A stretch of DNA of 64,000 bases from Prorocentrum cordatum (GCA_963575745.1 CAUYUJ010021170.1:1036801-1100800); one strand, 5' to 3'. Positions 1 to 11,854 are shown, counted from the first letter of the stretch. Notes: generated by a model not told the origin, from the letters alone. Numbers and translations are program-made.

Positions 1-591
1 GCCAGTTCCACGCGGGGCGCCGCTGGGCCGCGTCGATGGCGCGAATTCGCCTGCCACTCAGGCAGGTCTGGCATCCGCACCCCGTATTTGAAACAGAAAA
101 GAAAACGCCACCCCGAAACAAAAACACACGGAACTAACTGATTCATCATCTGGCGTTCTAGATACACGACAAGACGAACTCGGGACGCGTCCGCACCCAT
201 CATCTCCCACAGCCGGAACTGCACAGTCTCCAGATCCACACTCGCCGCCCTGCCCCCCCTTTGCGCTCGTCCTCGCGAGAGCGCGCTCCTCTCTATCTCC
301 GCCGCACGGGGCACTCGGGCCTGTCGCACCTACCCGCCCACGTACTTGAGAGACGCAACGCGAAAATTGGTTGCGCCTCTCTGGCGCATGCACCCTCCTG
401 GACGGCCGTCGTCGCGCCTGGACCTCGACGTCCGCGCGGTGCTGGCGAACTCCCAGATACATGCTCCAGCGCACCCTGCCTCAACTTGTCCGCGTCCACT
501 TCGTCCACCGACGACTTCTCCATCATGGCGGCATGCGGCGTACGCAAGTCCATGTCGCGCGCAGCCGTTCCCACAACATCTCGCGCCCAAC
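1..591. other. GC-rich stretch, no supported gene
   Basis: Several overlapping open frames exist on both strands, but none has recognisable motifs. The minus-strand frame from about 590 down to 420 could continue the protein fragment at 592-1089 after a one-base shift; it contains an Asp/Glu/Lys-rich stretch. I cannot support a gene here. Confidence 0.5.
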
Positions 592-1089
592 TCACGGCGT
601 CGCATTCTTCTGCGCCTTAAGCTTGTCCAACGTCGTGTCATGCGGCAGCAGCCGGACAATCTCTGGCGGCACGCCATCCCTCGGCAGCTGTTCGGCCTTT
701 CTTTCCATAGGCTCCACGCCGACATTCACGAAGGCCTTGTGTCCGCGCTGCTTCATCATCTTGATGTGGCGCTTCGCAACCTCGCGCCGCACTTTCGCTT
801 GACGTATGAAGCGCGGCAAGTTGTCCTTAGTAGATGCGCCGTTGCGTTTCAGAAGGATCTGCACCACCGATCCCAACTTGTCTCCCACAATCGGCAGCGC
901 CGAGTCGCTTCCCTGTCGCCCTTCCTTCCCCAGCTGGCGGAGCTCCTGCAATATCCCCTGCCACGGTAACGCAAAGCTCGTGGCATTACCTCGCACTGCC
1001 AGACGCCCGCTGTGAAATCCTGCGGCGCTGTCAACAAGGCTTCCCTGGCCCCTACTATGACCTCGGTCGGTCTGAAACTTCACCTCCAA
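592..1089 (-). CDS. uncharacterised protein fragment, Lys/Arg/Glu-rich
   Basis: This is an open minus-strand frame of 165 codons ending at a TGA. I do not recognise the family. Its composition is more protein-like than the shadow frames around it: the second half is mixed-charge and probably helical, reading RQAKVRREVAKRHIKMMKQR, followed by a segment with GVPPEIVRLLPHD and LDKLKAQKNATP. A frame one base away continues for about 55 codons past the stop with similarly plausible composition, so this may be an exon or a decayed piece of a longer protein. It lies at the window edge with no identifiable neighbour. A chance open frame in GC-rich DNA is the main alternative. Confidence 0.3.
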   Translation of the reverse strand: MEVKFQTDRGHSRGQGSLVDSAAGFHSGRLAVRGNATSFALPWQGILQELRQLGKEGRQGSDSALPIVGDKLGSVVQILLKRNGASTKDNLPRFIRQAKVRREVAKRHIKMMKQRGHKAFVNVGVEPMERKAEQLPRDGVPPEIVRLLPHDTTLDKLKAQKNATP

Positions 1090-1189
1090 CGATCAGCAAA
1101 TCATCGACGTAACTGCTTTAGGATGGGCCGAAGGCGACAACATCATCCAATTCCCGACGGCAATCGTATATGTTTATCATACTCGTTTG

Positions 1190-1400
1190 TTGGTTTGTTA
1201 CTACGTCCAAGACGGGCCAAACAAACACCCAAGAAAGCTCCAAGACGGCCCCAAAAAACACCGGACGGCCAAAGAGGTCCCATGACCGGCCAAAGAAGCT
1301 TCCAAGCGGGCCACAACACGGACCCAAGCCGGGAACCCCGAACCGAAGATTTTAGCCTGATTCCGCCGCAAGAAGCCTCCAAACACCGAAAAACACCACC
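1190..1400. repeat. degenerate tandem repeat, GACGGCCCCAAAAA-type units
   Basis: Imperfect units of about 25-30 bp built on AAGACGGCC/CCAAAGAAGC repeat along this stretch. The same unit type recurs at 47,035-47,320, so it is a dispersed satellite-like family. Confidence 0.5.
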
Positions 1401-2662
1401 ACAACCTTGAAGTCAAGTAAGGGGTCGGCGGATGCGGCGTAAGCCTATGGAGCCGTTGCGGCCCTGCCTCTCGTTGCAGGTGCTACGACGTGCAGCACGG
1501 GAAGGCGGGCCCCCCCTCCCAGCACGCGGAGCCCCGCCCGAATCACAGGCAGGCCCGCGGGGCCTCTTCGCCTGTCGAGGGGGGGGGGGGGGGCGCGCTT
1601 CCCCCGCTGCCGCGGGGAGGAGGGCCGCTAGCGAGCTGCAGGGCCCTGCGATAGGGGGGAGACTTCTCGCTCTTGGAAACGCTCCGCGATGCAGTCTGCC
1701 AGGCGACCCTCAACCACAGATGTCCTGGGCGAGGCGCTCCGCTACACAGTCTGCCACGCGACCTGCTCCACGAATTTCCTCCCGGGGATCCTGCGAGGAG
1801 GGGACCGGGGCAAGGGGACAGGAGGGTCTCATCGTGGCCGCGCCTGGTCAAGAAGGGCAGGCAAGGAGAAGGAGAGGGAGGCGAATGGGAGAGGAGGAGG
1901 ATGACAGCACCCATGACCACGGCGACGACGACGACGACGACGACCGCGACCAATACGATGAGACGGCGACGTGACGACAAATGACGACGACGACGACGAA
2001 GGCATTGACGACCACGACGACGACCAGGGCGATACGACGACGACCACCGCGGCGACAATGACGACGAATGACGACGAACACGGCGGCGACAATGACGACG
2101 ACCACGGGGACGACTATGGCAACGGCGACACCGACGATATCCACGACCACATGCACGTCAAAAACGATCACAGGGGGGCCTCCGCGTAGCTCAGCACGTC
2201 CCCAGAGCCTTCGCAATCGTCGTCCTACTTGTTCTCCTCCTCCTTGACCCTCCCCGTCCGCTTCGTCGCCGTGTGTTGCGGCTACCGTCCTCGTCCTCCC
2301 CCCTCAAAACGCAGCGCCTGGCCCCTCCGATGGCGCAGTCTAACCACAAGGCTTCCGAGGCGGATTCAGCAGTGGCGACGACGGCAACCACCCCAACCGC
2401 CCAATCAGAGCGAAAAACCCCCAAATCCTCCCACCCCCCTTCCTCCCACCCCTTTTCATTGTTTTCGGACTAGAACTCTGTCTTCGGGCGGCGGCCATTC
2501 GGGGTGACTCCGACTTCCTCACGGGGCCCCCCAGGGCGGCGGACGCTTCGGAAAGGAACCCCAGGGCACGAAAACCTCCAGGGATCCCGCCCCCAACGCA
2601 AGATCGTTTGCTCGTCATCTTCCTCCCTCCCTGCTCATGCGCCTCCTCATCCCGCTCGTCAA
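1401..2662. repeat. GC-rich DNA with interrupted (GAC)n at 1915-2165
   Basis: No gene is supported. A poly-G run lies near 1580. From about 1915 to 2165 the plus strand is an interrupted GAC/ACG triplet array. It opens long Asp/Thr-rich or Val-rich frames in all registers, and I treat these as artefacts. Confidence 0.6.
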
Positions 2663-2700
2663 CGTCGTCGTCGTCGTCGTCGTCGTCGTAGTCGGCAACG

Positions 2701-2769
<69 letters not shown>

Positions 2770-2785
2770 TCGTCGGCGACGGCGT
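2663..2785. repeat. (GTC)n microsatellite
   Basis: A nearly pure GTC/CGT triplet array of about 120 bp, passing into GGC/GGCGAC-rich sequence up to 2820. Confidence 0.9.
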
Positions 2786-2864
2786 TTGCGGCGGCGGCGG
2801 CGGCGACGGCGTCGGCGACGTCATGGTTAGGGAAACAGAAATACCGATGCCGCTACTCCGTGGA

Positions 2865-3105
2865 CCTCTCCCAGGGCACACTCTGACCAGGATTCCGGGG
2901 CGCGACCAGCCGCGACGAGGGAAGTGTGGCGGCATCGGTACATTTTCCTCCTCCAAGTGGTGGTCGTTGTCCCCGTCGGCGTCGTCATCGGCGGCGTCGT
3001 CGGCGGCGCTGGCGTCGGCGTCGGCGGCAGGAGGGAGCCCCTCTCCCAAGGCGCGTTCTGACCAGGATTCCGGGGCGAGCCCAGCCGCGACGACGGTCGG
3101 CGTCG
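2865..3105. repeat. dispersed motif, two copies (third at 5418-5475)
   Basis: The segment around CTGACCAGGATTCCGGGGCG occurs at 2883-2902 and 3058-3077, each followed by a CCAGCCGCGACGA-like sequence. A diverged third copy lies at about 5436-5455. The copies share about 50 bp. I see no coding function. Confidence 0.55.
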
Positions 3106-3597
3106 TCGGCCGTCGTCGGCGGCGTCGTCGGCGTCGTGGGCAACGTCGGCGGCGGCGGCGGCGTCTGCATGCGTTCGTCGTCGGCGACGTCGGCGCCGGC
3201 GTCAGCTGCGGCGGCGTCGTTGTCGGCGCCGGCGCCGGCGTCGTCGTCGGCCAGCGGGAGCCGTCGCCCTCAGGCCGCAGGACGCCGGGGGCCGAGCCCT
3301 CGAGGAGCAGCCACTGGCCGTCCACCTCCACGCCCCAGGAGGTGCTGGCGATCACCTCGTGCACCACCTCTCGGGGCCCGGGCCCCCTCGCGGCGTGAAA
3401 CGAACTGCTCCTGGAGTTGAGTTCTTGCACGCCGGGCGTTCTCGTCCAGTCTCGGCCCCGGGACCCTCACAGACCGCTCTGGCTCGGAACATGCCGCCTG
3501 CAGAAAGATGCCACGGGGTCCAGAGCTCCGGTCGTGATTCGTGGCGATGGTGCAAGTCTTCCGCGACGTCGGATCTCAGAGGAGGTGTTCCTGTATT
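3106..3597. repeat. CGTCGGCGG-rich array and unassigned DNA
   Basis: From 3106 to about 3255 the plus strand is a degenerate CGTCGGCGG/GGCGTC array. The rest, to 3597, is GC-rich with no recognised gene. Confidence 0.5.
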
Positions 3598-3740
3598 TTT
3601 GGCCTCTGGGGACCCTCGCGGGACCCCGGGACCATCAAGAAACGACTCAGGATGAAAAGCTGGTCCACAGGAAGGGGCCCAGACCGCTGGGGGTCCGCGC
3701 CATCAAAAACCAGGGAAACGTAAGTTTCGTGTTCGGGGGA
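3598..3740 (+). repeat. dispersed repeat, partner at 38,688-38,800
   Basis: Hand comparison shows a related sequence of roughly 110 bp at both sites: a tail of the form GGGACC, then TCAAG.AACGACTC, then GATGAAAAGC, then AGGAAGGGG.CCAGAC. Both copies have the same orientation. The second copy lies just outside the retrotransposon's right edge. Confidence 0.5.
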
Positions 3741-4044
3741 CTGAAAACTGACGCGATCCCCCCCCCCCTGCAAACATCCAACGAAAGCTGGGCCGCCAAC
3801 GTCCAGGACAGGCCTGTCAAAAAAGCATCGGCAAACGCGAGTTCTTGCGAATGCGAATCTTACGCTTCCCTGACTGTGGACAGCCGAAGAAACAACCTCA
3901 TCAGAAGCGCCCCGGCTGTCGCAGCCGTTCGGTAGGCGCACCTAAAGAGAGGGAGTCGAACGGGGCCTGGGCTGCTTCGCAAACGCAGAAGACCGTCTAT
4001 CAAGCGCAAATGATGAAGGTCGGGGCTGTTTTTTCCACCCTTGG

Positions 4045-4049
<5 letters not shown>

Positions 4050-4103
<54 letters not shown>

Positions 4104-4335
4104 GAAGCGAGCGGCGACAAAAACGACGGCTAAAACGACGACGACGGCGACGGCGGATGCGTCGGCAACAGCGGCGACGACGACGACGTCGTCGGCTGTC
4201 GCTTCCCATGGGAGCTTCGCTCGCGCCTTCGAGACGACCGAGCCTACCACGACGCCGCCAACGACGGCGGCAGCGGCGACGTCGACGACGGCGGTGACAA
4301 CGACGGCGACGAGGCCACGTTGCCCTGCAGCGGCT
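4050..4335. repeat. (CGA)n microsatellite and degenerate flank
   Basis: A pure CGA array of about 50 bp starts near 4050. To 4335 it degrades into CGACGGCGA-type triplets. Arg-, Thr- and Ser-rich frames here are repeat artefacts. Confidence 0.85.
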
Positions 4336-5199
4336 TGCTGTTAGCGGCCGCCCGAGGCCCCGCCGCATGCGAGGAGGCGGAGGAGGAGGACGACGACCAC
4401 GAGGACGAAGGGTTCGACGCGGGCGATGACGGCCACGAAAAAGACAAAGGGACAAGGGCAAGACCTGCTGGGACGAAACGTGGATCCCTGAAAACATGCG
4501 GGCCTGGACGCTGTGTCGGGCGCGGCGGCCGCTCCAAGGAGCTCCGTGCCTGCCTGGATGCACCCCCATTCCGTGCCATTCCCAGCACTGCTGTGGACGC
4601 TGTTCGCCTTCCCTCTGTGGGCCTCCTGATGTGGCGCCCTCGTCGCCAGCCCTCGCTGGGTCTCAGAACTCTGGTCAGAGCACGCCCGGGGGCAGGTACG
4701 GGGGTCTACCGGCTGGGAGCAGGGGTCACGGCCAGTGCGCCCGACCCGTCCCTCGGGGTGCGCCCGCCTGACCCGCCCATCACTCCCCTCTTGCCCCCCT
4801 CCCCTCCGCTCAATTATGCTATCTCCCTCTTGCCCCCCTCCCCTCCGTTTACGTCCTGCCTTCCTCGCTGTCTCTCTGTTTCCTGTCTCCCTCCGGCTCC
4901 AATGTTAGAGCCGCGCCGACTACGTTTGGCAGGCAAGGAATGTATACCTCCAACAGGGTGCAATCGAAGACGACGAGGGTTGGTATCGAGAGTTTGGGGG
5001 TATACATGATGAATGACACGCGAGCGACGAAGAGCGAGCAGACTTAAAATGATGGTTGTAATTGTTGTTGTCGTCGTCGCCCCATCCACGCCGCCTGCGT
5101 GGAGTCCTTGCCGCCCGCGCTGTCGCACATGAGCACCGTCTTGTTGATATCCATGTGAAGTACCAGGTGCCGCCTGCCAGCTGCCAACCACGCCTCAAA
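4336..5199. other. no supported gene
   Basis: Mixed GC-rich DNA. A short duplicated segment CTCTTGCCCCCCTCCCCTCCG occurs at about 4788-4850. Open frames of up to about 230 codons exist but show no recognisable motif. Confidence 0.5.
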
Positions 5200-5417
5200 A
5201 GCGCCGATGACGACGACAGACCGGCCGACCGAAGACGACGAAGACGACGACGAGGACAAGGACGAGGACGTGGAAGACGACAGCCACGACAATCTCGACT
5301 ACGACGGTCACAACCACAACCAAGCCTACTACGACGACGACAACGACGACGCCGACGACGACAACGGCGTCGACTACGTCATGCGGCAACGTCGCCGGTG
5401 ACAGACTGGCACCCGGC
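5200..5417. repeat. interrupted (GAC)n microsatellite
   Basis: GAC/CGA triplets interrupted by AAG, GTC and CAC run from about 5205 to 5400. The sequence then passes into the third copy of the CTGACCAGGATTCCGGGGCG-type motif. Confidence 0.8.
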
Positions 5418-5699
5418 CTCTGCTAGAGAGTGCTCTGACTAGGACTTCGGGGCGCAGCCAGCCCTGGCGACCATGGCGCGGGAGGGAGGAGGGAGGAGAG
5501 AGGAATGTCAAGACGTGGCCCCGGAGACGACGTCCGACAGCCTCGACCCAGAGATCCAGTGTTTTGCTACGACTCGCTCAGGATGCGTTCCAGGAAATCC
5601 AGAAATCCGTTTCTGGAGACCGTGCGGGACAACAGGAAAACGTGGAAATCTTCGTAACCTCGGGACGTGTCATTATCATGACTCCTGGCTCCTCTGATC

Positions 5700-5825
5700 C
5701 AAGGAGGAGGAGAATCAGGAGGAGGAGGAGGAGGAGGAGAGGAGAATGAGAGGGAGATGAGGAGGAGGAGGAGGAGGAGGAGGGGGAGGAGGAGGAGGAG
5801 GAGGAGGAGGTGGAGGCAGAAGAGG
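5700..5825. repeat. (GGA)n microsatellite
   Basis: A GGA/GAG triplet array of about 120 bp, strongly purine-biased on the plus strand. Confidence 0.9.
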
Positions 5826-6488
5826 GGGGAGTCGATTTTCTAGTGGGTTCCCAGCTGTCTCTGGGGAGCCTCTGAAGAGCATATCTGATACGTTTTTGGA
5901 GGGTCTCCGAAGGCCCCCTGGGTGGCCTCGTGGAAGTTTCGTTGACGAAGTGAGAGAAGAAGAACAACGGGGGATAAGATGTTTCCGAACGCCTACCCCG
6001 TGCTACAGATATCAGATCGATGCGTATGCACCTATATGTTCACATGTATGATACAAACGCACACATATATACATATATAACAGTATACAAGTGAACAAAA
6101 GCATTTTGAACCCCTGGTCGGCTCCGCCCTCGGACTGCACTTCAAGGGCGTGCCCCTCGGCACGCACATGCACACTTTCATGGCCTGAATGTGTGTGTCC
6201 CTCGCCCCCCCTCTCCAGACTCTCCTGGCCGTCCTCCCTGTGCCTCGCTGCGCTGCGGCTCGCCCCGCCGCTGCGCGACCGCCGTCCGATCCTCTGGCGG
6301 CCGCTGACTAACAAAAAGCGGCGCCTGCAGCTCGTCTCCCGCCCTGGCGCTGCTCCCCGCCGCGGCGCCGCCAGCGCCGCGGGCGGCGAGGCCAGGTGGG
6401 CCCGCCTCGGCCGGCGCCGGCCTGAGCGCGAGCGCGGGCCACCCGCTCCCGTCGGCCAGCAGGGCCTCGGTCGCCTGCAGCCTGCCAG
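5826..6488. other. no supported gene
   Basis: Contains a short AT-rich patch with CACATATATACATATATA near 6061-6080 inside GC-rich DNA. No recognised coding region. Confidence 0.5.
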
Positions 6489-6625
6489 GTGCCGACGACG
6501 TCGAGGACGACGAGAACGACGACGACGACGACGAGGTCGAGGACGGCGACGACGACGACGATGACGGCGACGACGACGACGACGACGACAAAGACGACGA
6601 CAACGACGGAGGCGGCGGCGGCATT
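6489..6625. repeat. (GAC)n microsatellite
   Basis: A GAC/ACG triplet array with GAG, GTC and GGC interruptions, ending in a short GGCGGCGGC tract. Confidence 0.85.
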
Positions 6626-6886
6626 AAACAAATGCGGGAAGTGGTTCTCGATTTCGACCCATCATCTGGCCCCAACGACATGTGGTTCAGGTCCGAGGCT
6701 TTCGACAGTTATCGTCGGTCCCTGGCGGCTTTCCAACCTCGGGGTGCTTTCCAGCGGCAGCGCCTCGCCAGAGGTAGGCGTCCTGGGGGTGCCTACGTAG
6801 ATTGTCCCGAACGGCCGCCCGAGGCCCGAGTTATGAGAGGAAGAAGACTGCATCAACCTGAACGAAAGCTTTCAGGCCTCCGTGGT

Positions 6887-6950
6887 GCGCCTCTGGCGCC
6901 GATCCTAGAAATCTGCGCAGATATCCAAAAGTTTATGCTTATGTGGCTTA
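6887..6950 (-). repeat. short hairpin-family element, copy C
   Basis: Read on the minus strand, this contains GATTTCTAGGATCGGCGCC followed by AGAGGCGC. It matches the arm found inside PPWD1 intron 2 (48,761-48,848), and similarity extends about 25 bp upstream of the core. It belongs to the same short dispersed family as the copies at 10,040 and 59,531. Confidence 0.5.
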
Positions 6951-8072
6951 TCATGATTCGATTGCCCCCCACCTCCTTGCCATCGCTCGGACGTCCATTC
7001 GCAGTGCATTGTTCGGTTTGATGCGTGCACTTGTTTAGCAAGATGTTTCAACATGCTCCTGGATGGTCCTGCCCGAGGAAAAACCGCACACGTCCTAGCG
7101 ATGCTCGGCCTCCTCTCGCTGCGCAAAGAAGTCGGCCGGGAGGTCCTCGCCCGTTCTCGGCCTCCGAGGACCCTTGCCGGGCTCCCAGGCCCCGAGATGA
7201 GCAGCGGGTCCCAGCGAAGCAGACTGGACCTCCTCTGGGGGCCTGCGCTGGGAAGAGTCCGCGGCGCCCGACTTCTGCTGCATCTTCAGGGGGCTCAGCT
7301 GCCCCAATACGCAACACGCAACACGTAGCGAGTTGACACGGAGTTCAACACGTAGACTTAAAACGTAAGCCTGGCTCGGATATTTCGCCGACACGTGGGC
7401 CAACACATGCTGAGCCGACACGCAGCGTGTTAACGCGAACGTTCTGAATACGGTACGTGTTGGGCCTCAAAAAAAGCGTATCAGGGCAACTACGTCGGGG
7501 GGAATATGTGTCGAATAATCCTCGCTGTGGTCCGCGTCGACTAATTCGCGTCGAATCTGAGTCGAATACACGACGGTTTGCCACCTTGTCGTCCGGCCAG
7601 GCCCGTGCAGTGGACGCTGCTCGCGCTGCGGAAGGGCGGGGAGAGGCTGTTTTTCTATTGAAGTCTGGCAAGATTACTTGCACCAAGGGCGTCTAGCTTC
7701 GCACTTCGCGCTGCGCGAAGCGCGAATAATTTCGCGTTCTCGCACCGCCCCACAGGGGAGACAAAAATAATGAGGAGGAATCGGAGCCGAACCGCAAAGC
7801 GCGAATCACTTTGCTTCCACCAGGGCGCCCTTGTTGCATGGAGCCAGGTTTGGTGTACCTGGTTGGAAGCGCAACGAAGCGGCGCAGCACAAGTTGCGTC
7901 GCTACGGAACAGAACAGTCGCCCCGAGTGGGGCAACGACGAGATGATAATCGCAGGCTGGCCTTTCTTGGAGTAGTTCCACATGACTGGCAAAGCCACAG
8001 TGGCCTCCAACTATTTAGGGCCCGTTTTCCCTCTGGCCCCTGTGGCCAGACACTCGCCAAGTGGCCGAAAAC
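6951..8072. other. no supported gene; ACACG-rich and palindromic patches
   Basis: From about 7305 to 7450 the motif CAACACG/GACACG recurs many times at irregular spacing; a related patch lies near 52,385-52,440. At 7698-7725 there is a self-complementary patch around TTCGCGCTGCGCGAA. No coding region is recognised. Confidence 0.5.
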
Positions 8073-8390
8073 AACTCCTCCTCATCATCCTCCTCCTCCT
8101 CCTCCCTTTCCTCCCTCTCCTCCGTCTTCTGCTCCCTCTGCTGCCGCAGCTGCTACTCCTCCTCCTCGTCCTTCTCCTCGTCCTCCTCCCTCTCCCTCTT
8201 CTCTACCTCCTCCTCCTCCTCCTGCGCGTCCTCCCCCTCCTCCTCCTCCTCCTCCTCCTCCTCCTCCTCCTCCTCCCTCTCTCTCTCTCTCTCTCCTCCG
8301 TCTCCCTCCTCCTCCTCCTCCTCCTCCTCTCTTCCTCCTCCTCCTCCTCCTCCTCCTCCTCCCCATCTCCATCACCTCCCCCTCCATTCC
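8073..8390. repeat. (TCC)n/(TC)n microsatellite
   Basis: About 310 bp of TCC triplets with a short TC dinucleotide core near 8276-8296. It is pyrimidine-rich on the plus strand. Confidence 0.9.
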
Positions 8391-8545
8391 TTTACCTTAT
8401 GAGGCAATCCTCTTCGTCGCACCCCCAGACGTGTCGGTACGGCGGGTCGGGCATTTCGCCTGAGACTTCCTCACCGTATATATGATCCTGAAGCTTGATA
8501 TTAGCATCAGTATCACGGATGAAGGCGGGCCGCTTAGAACCCCCT

Positions 8546-8552
8546 CTCCCTC

Positions 8553-8585
<33 letters not shown>

Positions 8586-8619
8586 TTGTATCTCTCTCTC
8601 TCTTTCTCTCTCTCTTGCT
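8546..8619. repeat. (TC)n microsatellite
   Basis: A TC dinucleotide array of about 70 bp with a few interruptions. Confidence 0.9.
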
Positions 8620-8965
8620 TCGAACACATTCGCCTCAAACGTTTGCAACAGTTTCGCTCATGTAAGCGGCGGGTCGTTCTCTAAATGTGTCTCTCGCCTT
8701 CAGCTCCGTGCACATTCGTCTTAAACATTTGCGATAGCTTCACGCAAGGAGAGCAGGTTGTTTTCAAACTGTGGCTCGCCTTGGCGCCGAGCACCTTCGT
8801 CTTGAAAACTTGCAGAAGCTTCAAGGATGGACTCGTCTTTAGCGTTTGTGACAGTGTAAACAGCGAGGGAAGGCGGATCCTTTTCAAAATGTGGCTCTCG
8901 CCATAGCGCCGCGCACATTCGTACTTCAAGCTTGCGACAGTTTCAAGGATTCGTATGCGTGAATT
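8620..8965 (+). repeat. degenerate tandem repeat, about 85-bp unit, 4 copies
   Basis: A unit beginning CATTCGTCTTAAACATTTGC, with a following GCTTCA.G block, recurs at about 8627, 8711, 8797 and 8916. Copies also share TTTTCAAA.TGTGGCTC. Divergence between copies is high. Confidence 0.65.
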
Positions 8966-9189
8966 CCCAGGTATGGTGTTCTGGCGCAGTTTAGGATTGT
9001 CGGGGCGCAACAAATACGCTCATTCGCGGTGTTGAAGTCCCAAGGGTGGTGTTCTGACACGAAGTAGGATTCCCCTCGAATTGGCCACTTCCCACAGTGA
9101 GCATACATCTTTGCAGGGACCTATGAAGATGGAAGTTGGAGGGAGGGTTCATTGCAACATCGTTTACGCCTCTTGGGTTTACACTGATC

Positions 9190-9335
9190 CTCCTCCTCCT
9201 CCTCCTCCTCCATGCCTCCCTCTTCTCTTCCTCATCCTGTTCCTCCTCCTCTCTCTGCTCCTCTCTCTCCTCCCTCTCCATCCTCTCGTCCCTCTCCTCC
9301 CTCATCCTCCTCATCCTCATCGGCCACCTCCCTCA
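9190..9335. repeat. TCC/CTC-rich microsatellite
   Basis: A pyrimidine-rich triplet array (TCC, CTC, CAT) of about 140 bp. Confidence 0.8.
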
Positions 9336-10814
9336 GACATCGACCTCGGGACCTCTTTTGGGGGTCCCGGGGTGTGTTGTGGCCAGAGCCTCGATGGGGC
9401 CCCATCAGTACGACGGGAGGCCTCCCGCAGGCGAAAAGCGAAGGACGGAACCTGACGACCTCAGACCTTCGATGCTCGAACCCCTCCCTGCACGCGTGCC
9501 TGGGCGCAGACTTGGCCTCCTCCTGAGGGTGGCGCCCGAAGCAGCCGCAGGTCACCTGCTGGCCCATCTCCGGCGGCCTATCCTCGCCGTGGCGAGGAGA
9601 GGCGGGCTGGCCGGCCCTGAGGCGAAGCGGCTGCGCGAGGAAGGGGGAGGAGCAGCAGGAGGAGTCCGAGCCCCGGCGGGCCCGTCTGCTCTGCCGCTGC
9701 CCTCTGCCATGCTGCTTCCTGGGTGCGCGGCGCGCGGATGCACGCCGTGTGTTTTCTGCATCGCCGCTTCCAGACGGTGCGATCGTAGATCGAAGCACGC
9801 TCAACGCAACAACCCCAAAAAGCAGGAAGAGGGGGGGCTTCGATATTCGAGGTCAACGGTCGACGCTGTTTTTCGTCCTCTGTGGGCCTTCCTGGGTGGG
9901 TTTCTCGACACCCCAGGAGAGTCCCAGACATCGACTTCGGAAAGGAGGGCGAGGACGACGGCGACGACGGCAGCGACGGCGTCGGCGACAACGACGACGA
10001 CGACTACGACGACGAGAACAAGATGCAGTCGATTCTGCGCCGCCAGGGGGTCCAGCACAGATCCAAGACATCCGCGCGGAGCTCCGAAAGTTTCTGCGTA
10101 CGCCATTGCTTCTTCCAATCGGCTACGCGCAAGAGTGACCCTGGGTAAGAGTGACCTTGGGTGCGCGACTTAACAGGGTACGCGGGGGGGGCCCGACACG
10201 AGCGCGCAAGCCGCTGCTACCGCATCGAGTTCGACGATCGGGGGACCCCATTGGGCCCGCACCAAAGGCCACTCCAGCGAAGGCCCACTCTTTCGTGTAG
10301 TCGATTCCAAGACTCGAGCCGCCTGTGCCGGCCGGCTTGGCCCTCCTGTCACCCCTCCGCCGCGCAGGCGCTCACCTCCGCGGGCGCCACCCAGGCGCCC
10401 GCCTCGGCCGGCGCGCCCCGTCCGCCCACGTCGGGGGGCGCCCGCCAGTGGCCAGCGCCACCGTCGGGGTACGCGGCGTGCTCGGGGGCGGCCTCGGCGC
10501 CGGCGGGGGGTCGTATGCCCTTGTTTCCTCCCCCCCCTTCCACCCCGTACGGCGAGGGCATTGGATAAGGAAATCTTAGCTAAGGAATCGAGGATCTGGA
10601 GGACGGTACAGCTTCAGTGGTGGTGTGGCCATGTCATGCGTATCACCGCTGTCCTCGTCAGATAAGGGATCCCTCAGAGCCTGGAGCCTATTTCCAAACC
10701 ATTCGGTGGTGTTGGGTTCTCGTTTTGAAGGGACAGCGCACCGCGTTCCCGCTCCTTTCCTCTCCTCCTCCCCCTCCTCCCTCCTCCCATCCCTTACCTC
10801 TGCCCTCCGCATGT
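9336..10814. other. no supported gene; includes (GAC)n and hairpin-family copy D
   Basis: A long open plus-strand frame crosses the TCC and GAC arrays, but I see no domain in it. (GAC)n lies at about 9953-10,020. At 10,040-10,095 the minus strand reads GAGCTCCGCGCGGATGTCTT then GGATC, matching the short hairpin family seen at 59,531 and in PPWD1 intron 2. Confidence 0.5.
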
Positions 10815-11290
10815 CCTCCATAGGGTGCTCCACCTAAGGCCCCAGTGGTAGGGTCCGCATGCATTTCCTCGTCCATTTCGGCGCACCCTCATACGTTTCG
10901 TGGCCTCATAGGGTGTTCCGCCGAAGGCCCCGTGGCATGCAGCTCCACCCTCAATGCGGCGCACTCCTCACACGTTTCGTGGCCCCAAAGGGTGCTCCAC
11001 CGAAGCCCCAAGTGGCAGGGTCCGCAAACAATACCACCTCCATTGCGGCGCACCCCTTACACACGTTTTGGTGCGCCATAGGGTGCTCCACCGAGGGCTC
11101 TAGTGGCAGAGTCCGCATGCAGGTCCACCCCCATTCCGGCGCACCCCTCCCACGCTTCGTGGTCCCATCGGTTTCTCCACCGAAGGCTTTAGTAGCAGGG
11201 TCCGCATTAAATTCCACTTCCATTCCGGCGCACCTCTCACACGTTTCGCGGCCCTATAGGGAGCTCCACCTAAGACCCCAAGAGGTTGGG
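10815..11290 (+). repeat. minisatellite array, about 80-90-bp unit, ~5.5 copies
   Basis: Units start with ATAGGGTGCTCCACC at about 10,822, 10,907, 10,987, 11,077, 11,167 and 11,257. Each contains a GTGGCAGGGTCCGCATGC-like block, a CATT.CGGCGCACC block and a CACACGTTTCGTGGCC block. The same family recurs at 13,025-13,215 (same orientation) and 45,545-46,080 (opposite orientation). Confidence 0.85.
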
Positions 11291-11854
11291 AAGGTGTGTG
11301 GTATAAAGGGGTGCGATGCCGATGCTGAAAATAACGATGTTACCTACGATAGCCGCATGTGCGATGCATCCCGATTTCAACAACGTTGGTTGCGCGTCGA
11401 CCGCTTCAAACAAAGTCGATCAGATCATCCCAAGTCCCTAAGCGACCGCCGTCCAATCTGAACGGCGACAAAGAAAACAAATCCATGACGCCGTATCGCG
11501 GGGCACGCGATTCCGGAGATTCTGGAATTTCCAGAACTCATTTTTGTGATTATGGAAATTCCGGAACGTCGTTTCGGAATTTCCGGAATTGTGGTTTGTA
11601 TTGAGAGAAAACTATTCCTAAATTCAACGGAAACTCTGGAATGGCGCTTTTCGCGATTCGGAATTCCCGAAAGTTCGTCCTCGGTCATCGGGCGTCCAGG
11701 AACAGGTGTAACTAGTGTTGCCGTTCGCATTTAAGCCTGCGGTCGTTTGGGGAAGTTGGAATCAAGAGCTCTGACGTTGCTTGAGGCGGCCCGCGTCAAG
11801 CCAACGTTGTTGAAATGGGGGTGCAACGCACTTGCGGCTATCGTCAGAGTGAGG
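11291..11854. other. no gene; cluster of GGAATTTCC-type palindromes
   Basis: Between about 11,507 and 11,600 several near-palindromes follow each other: TTCTGGAATTTCCAGAA, GGAAATTCCGGAA and CGGAATTTCCGGAA. The flanks hold no recognised coding sequence. Confidence 0.55.

Noticed and set aside
9136-10173. Plus-strand frame of 345 codons
   Set aside because: It runs through TCC and GAC arrays; no domain, and composition follows the repeats.
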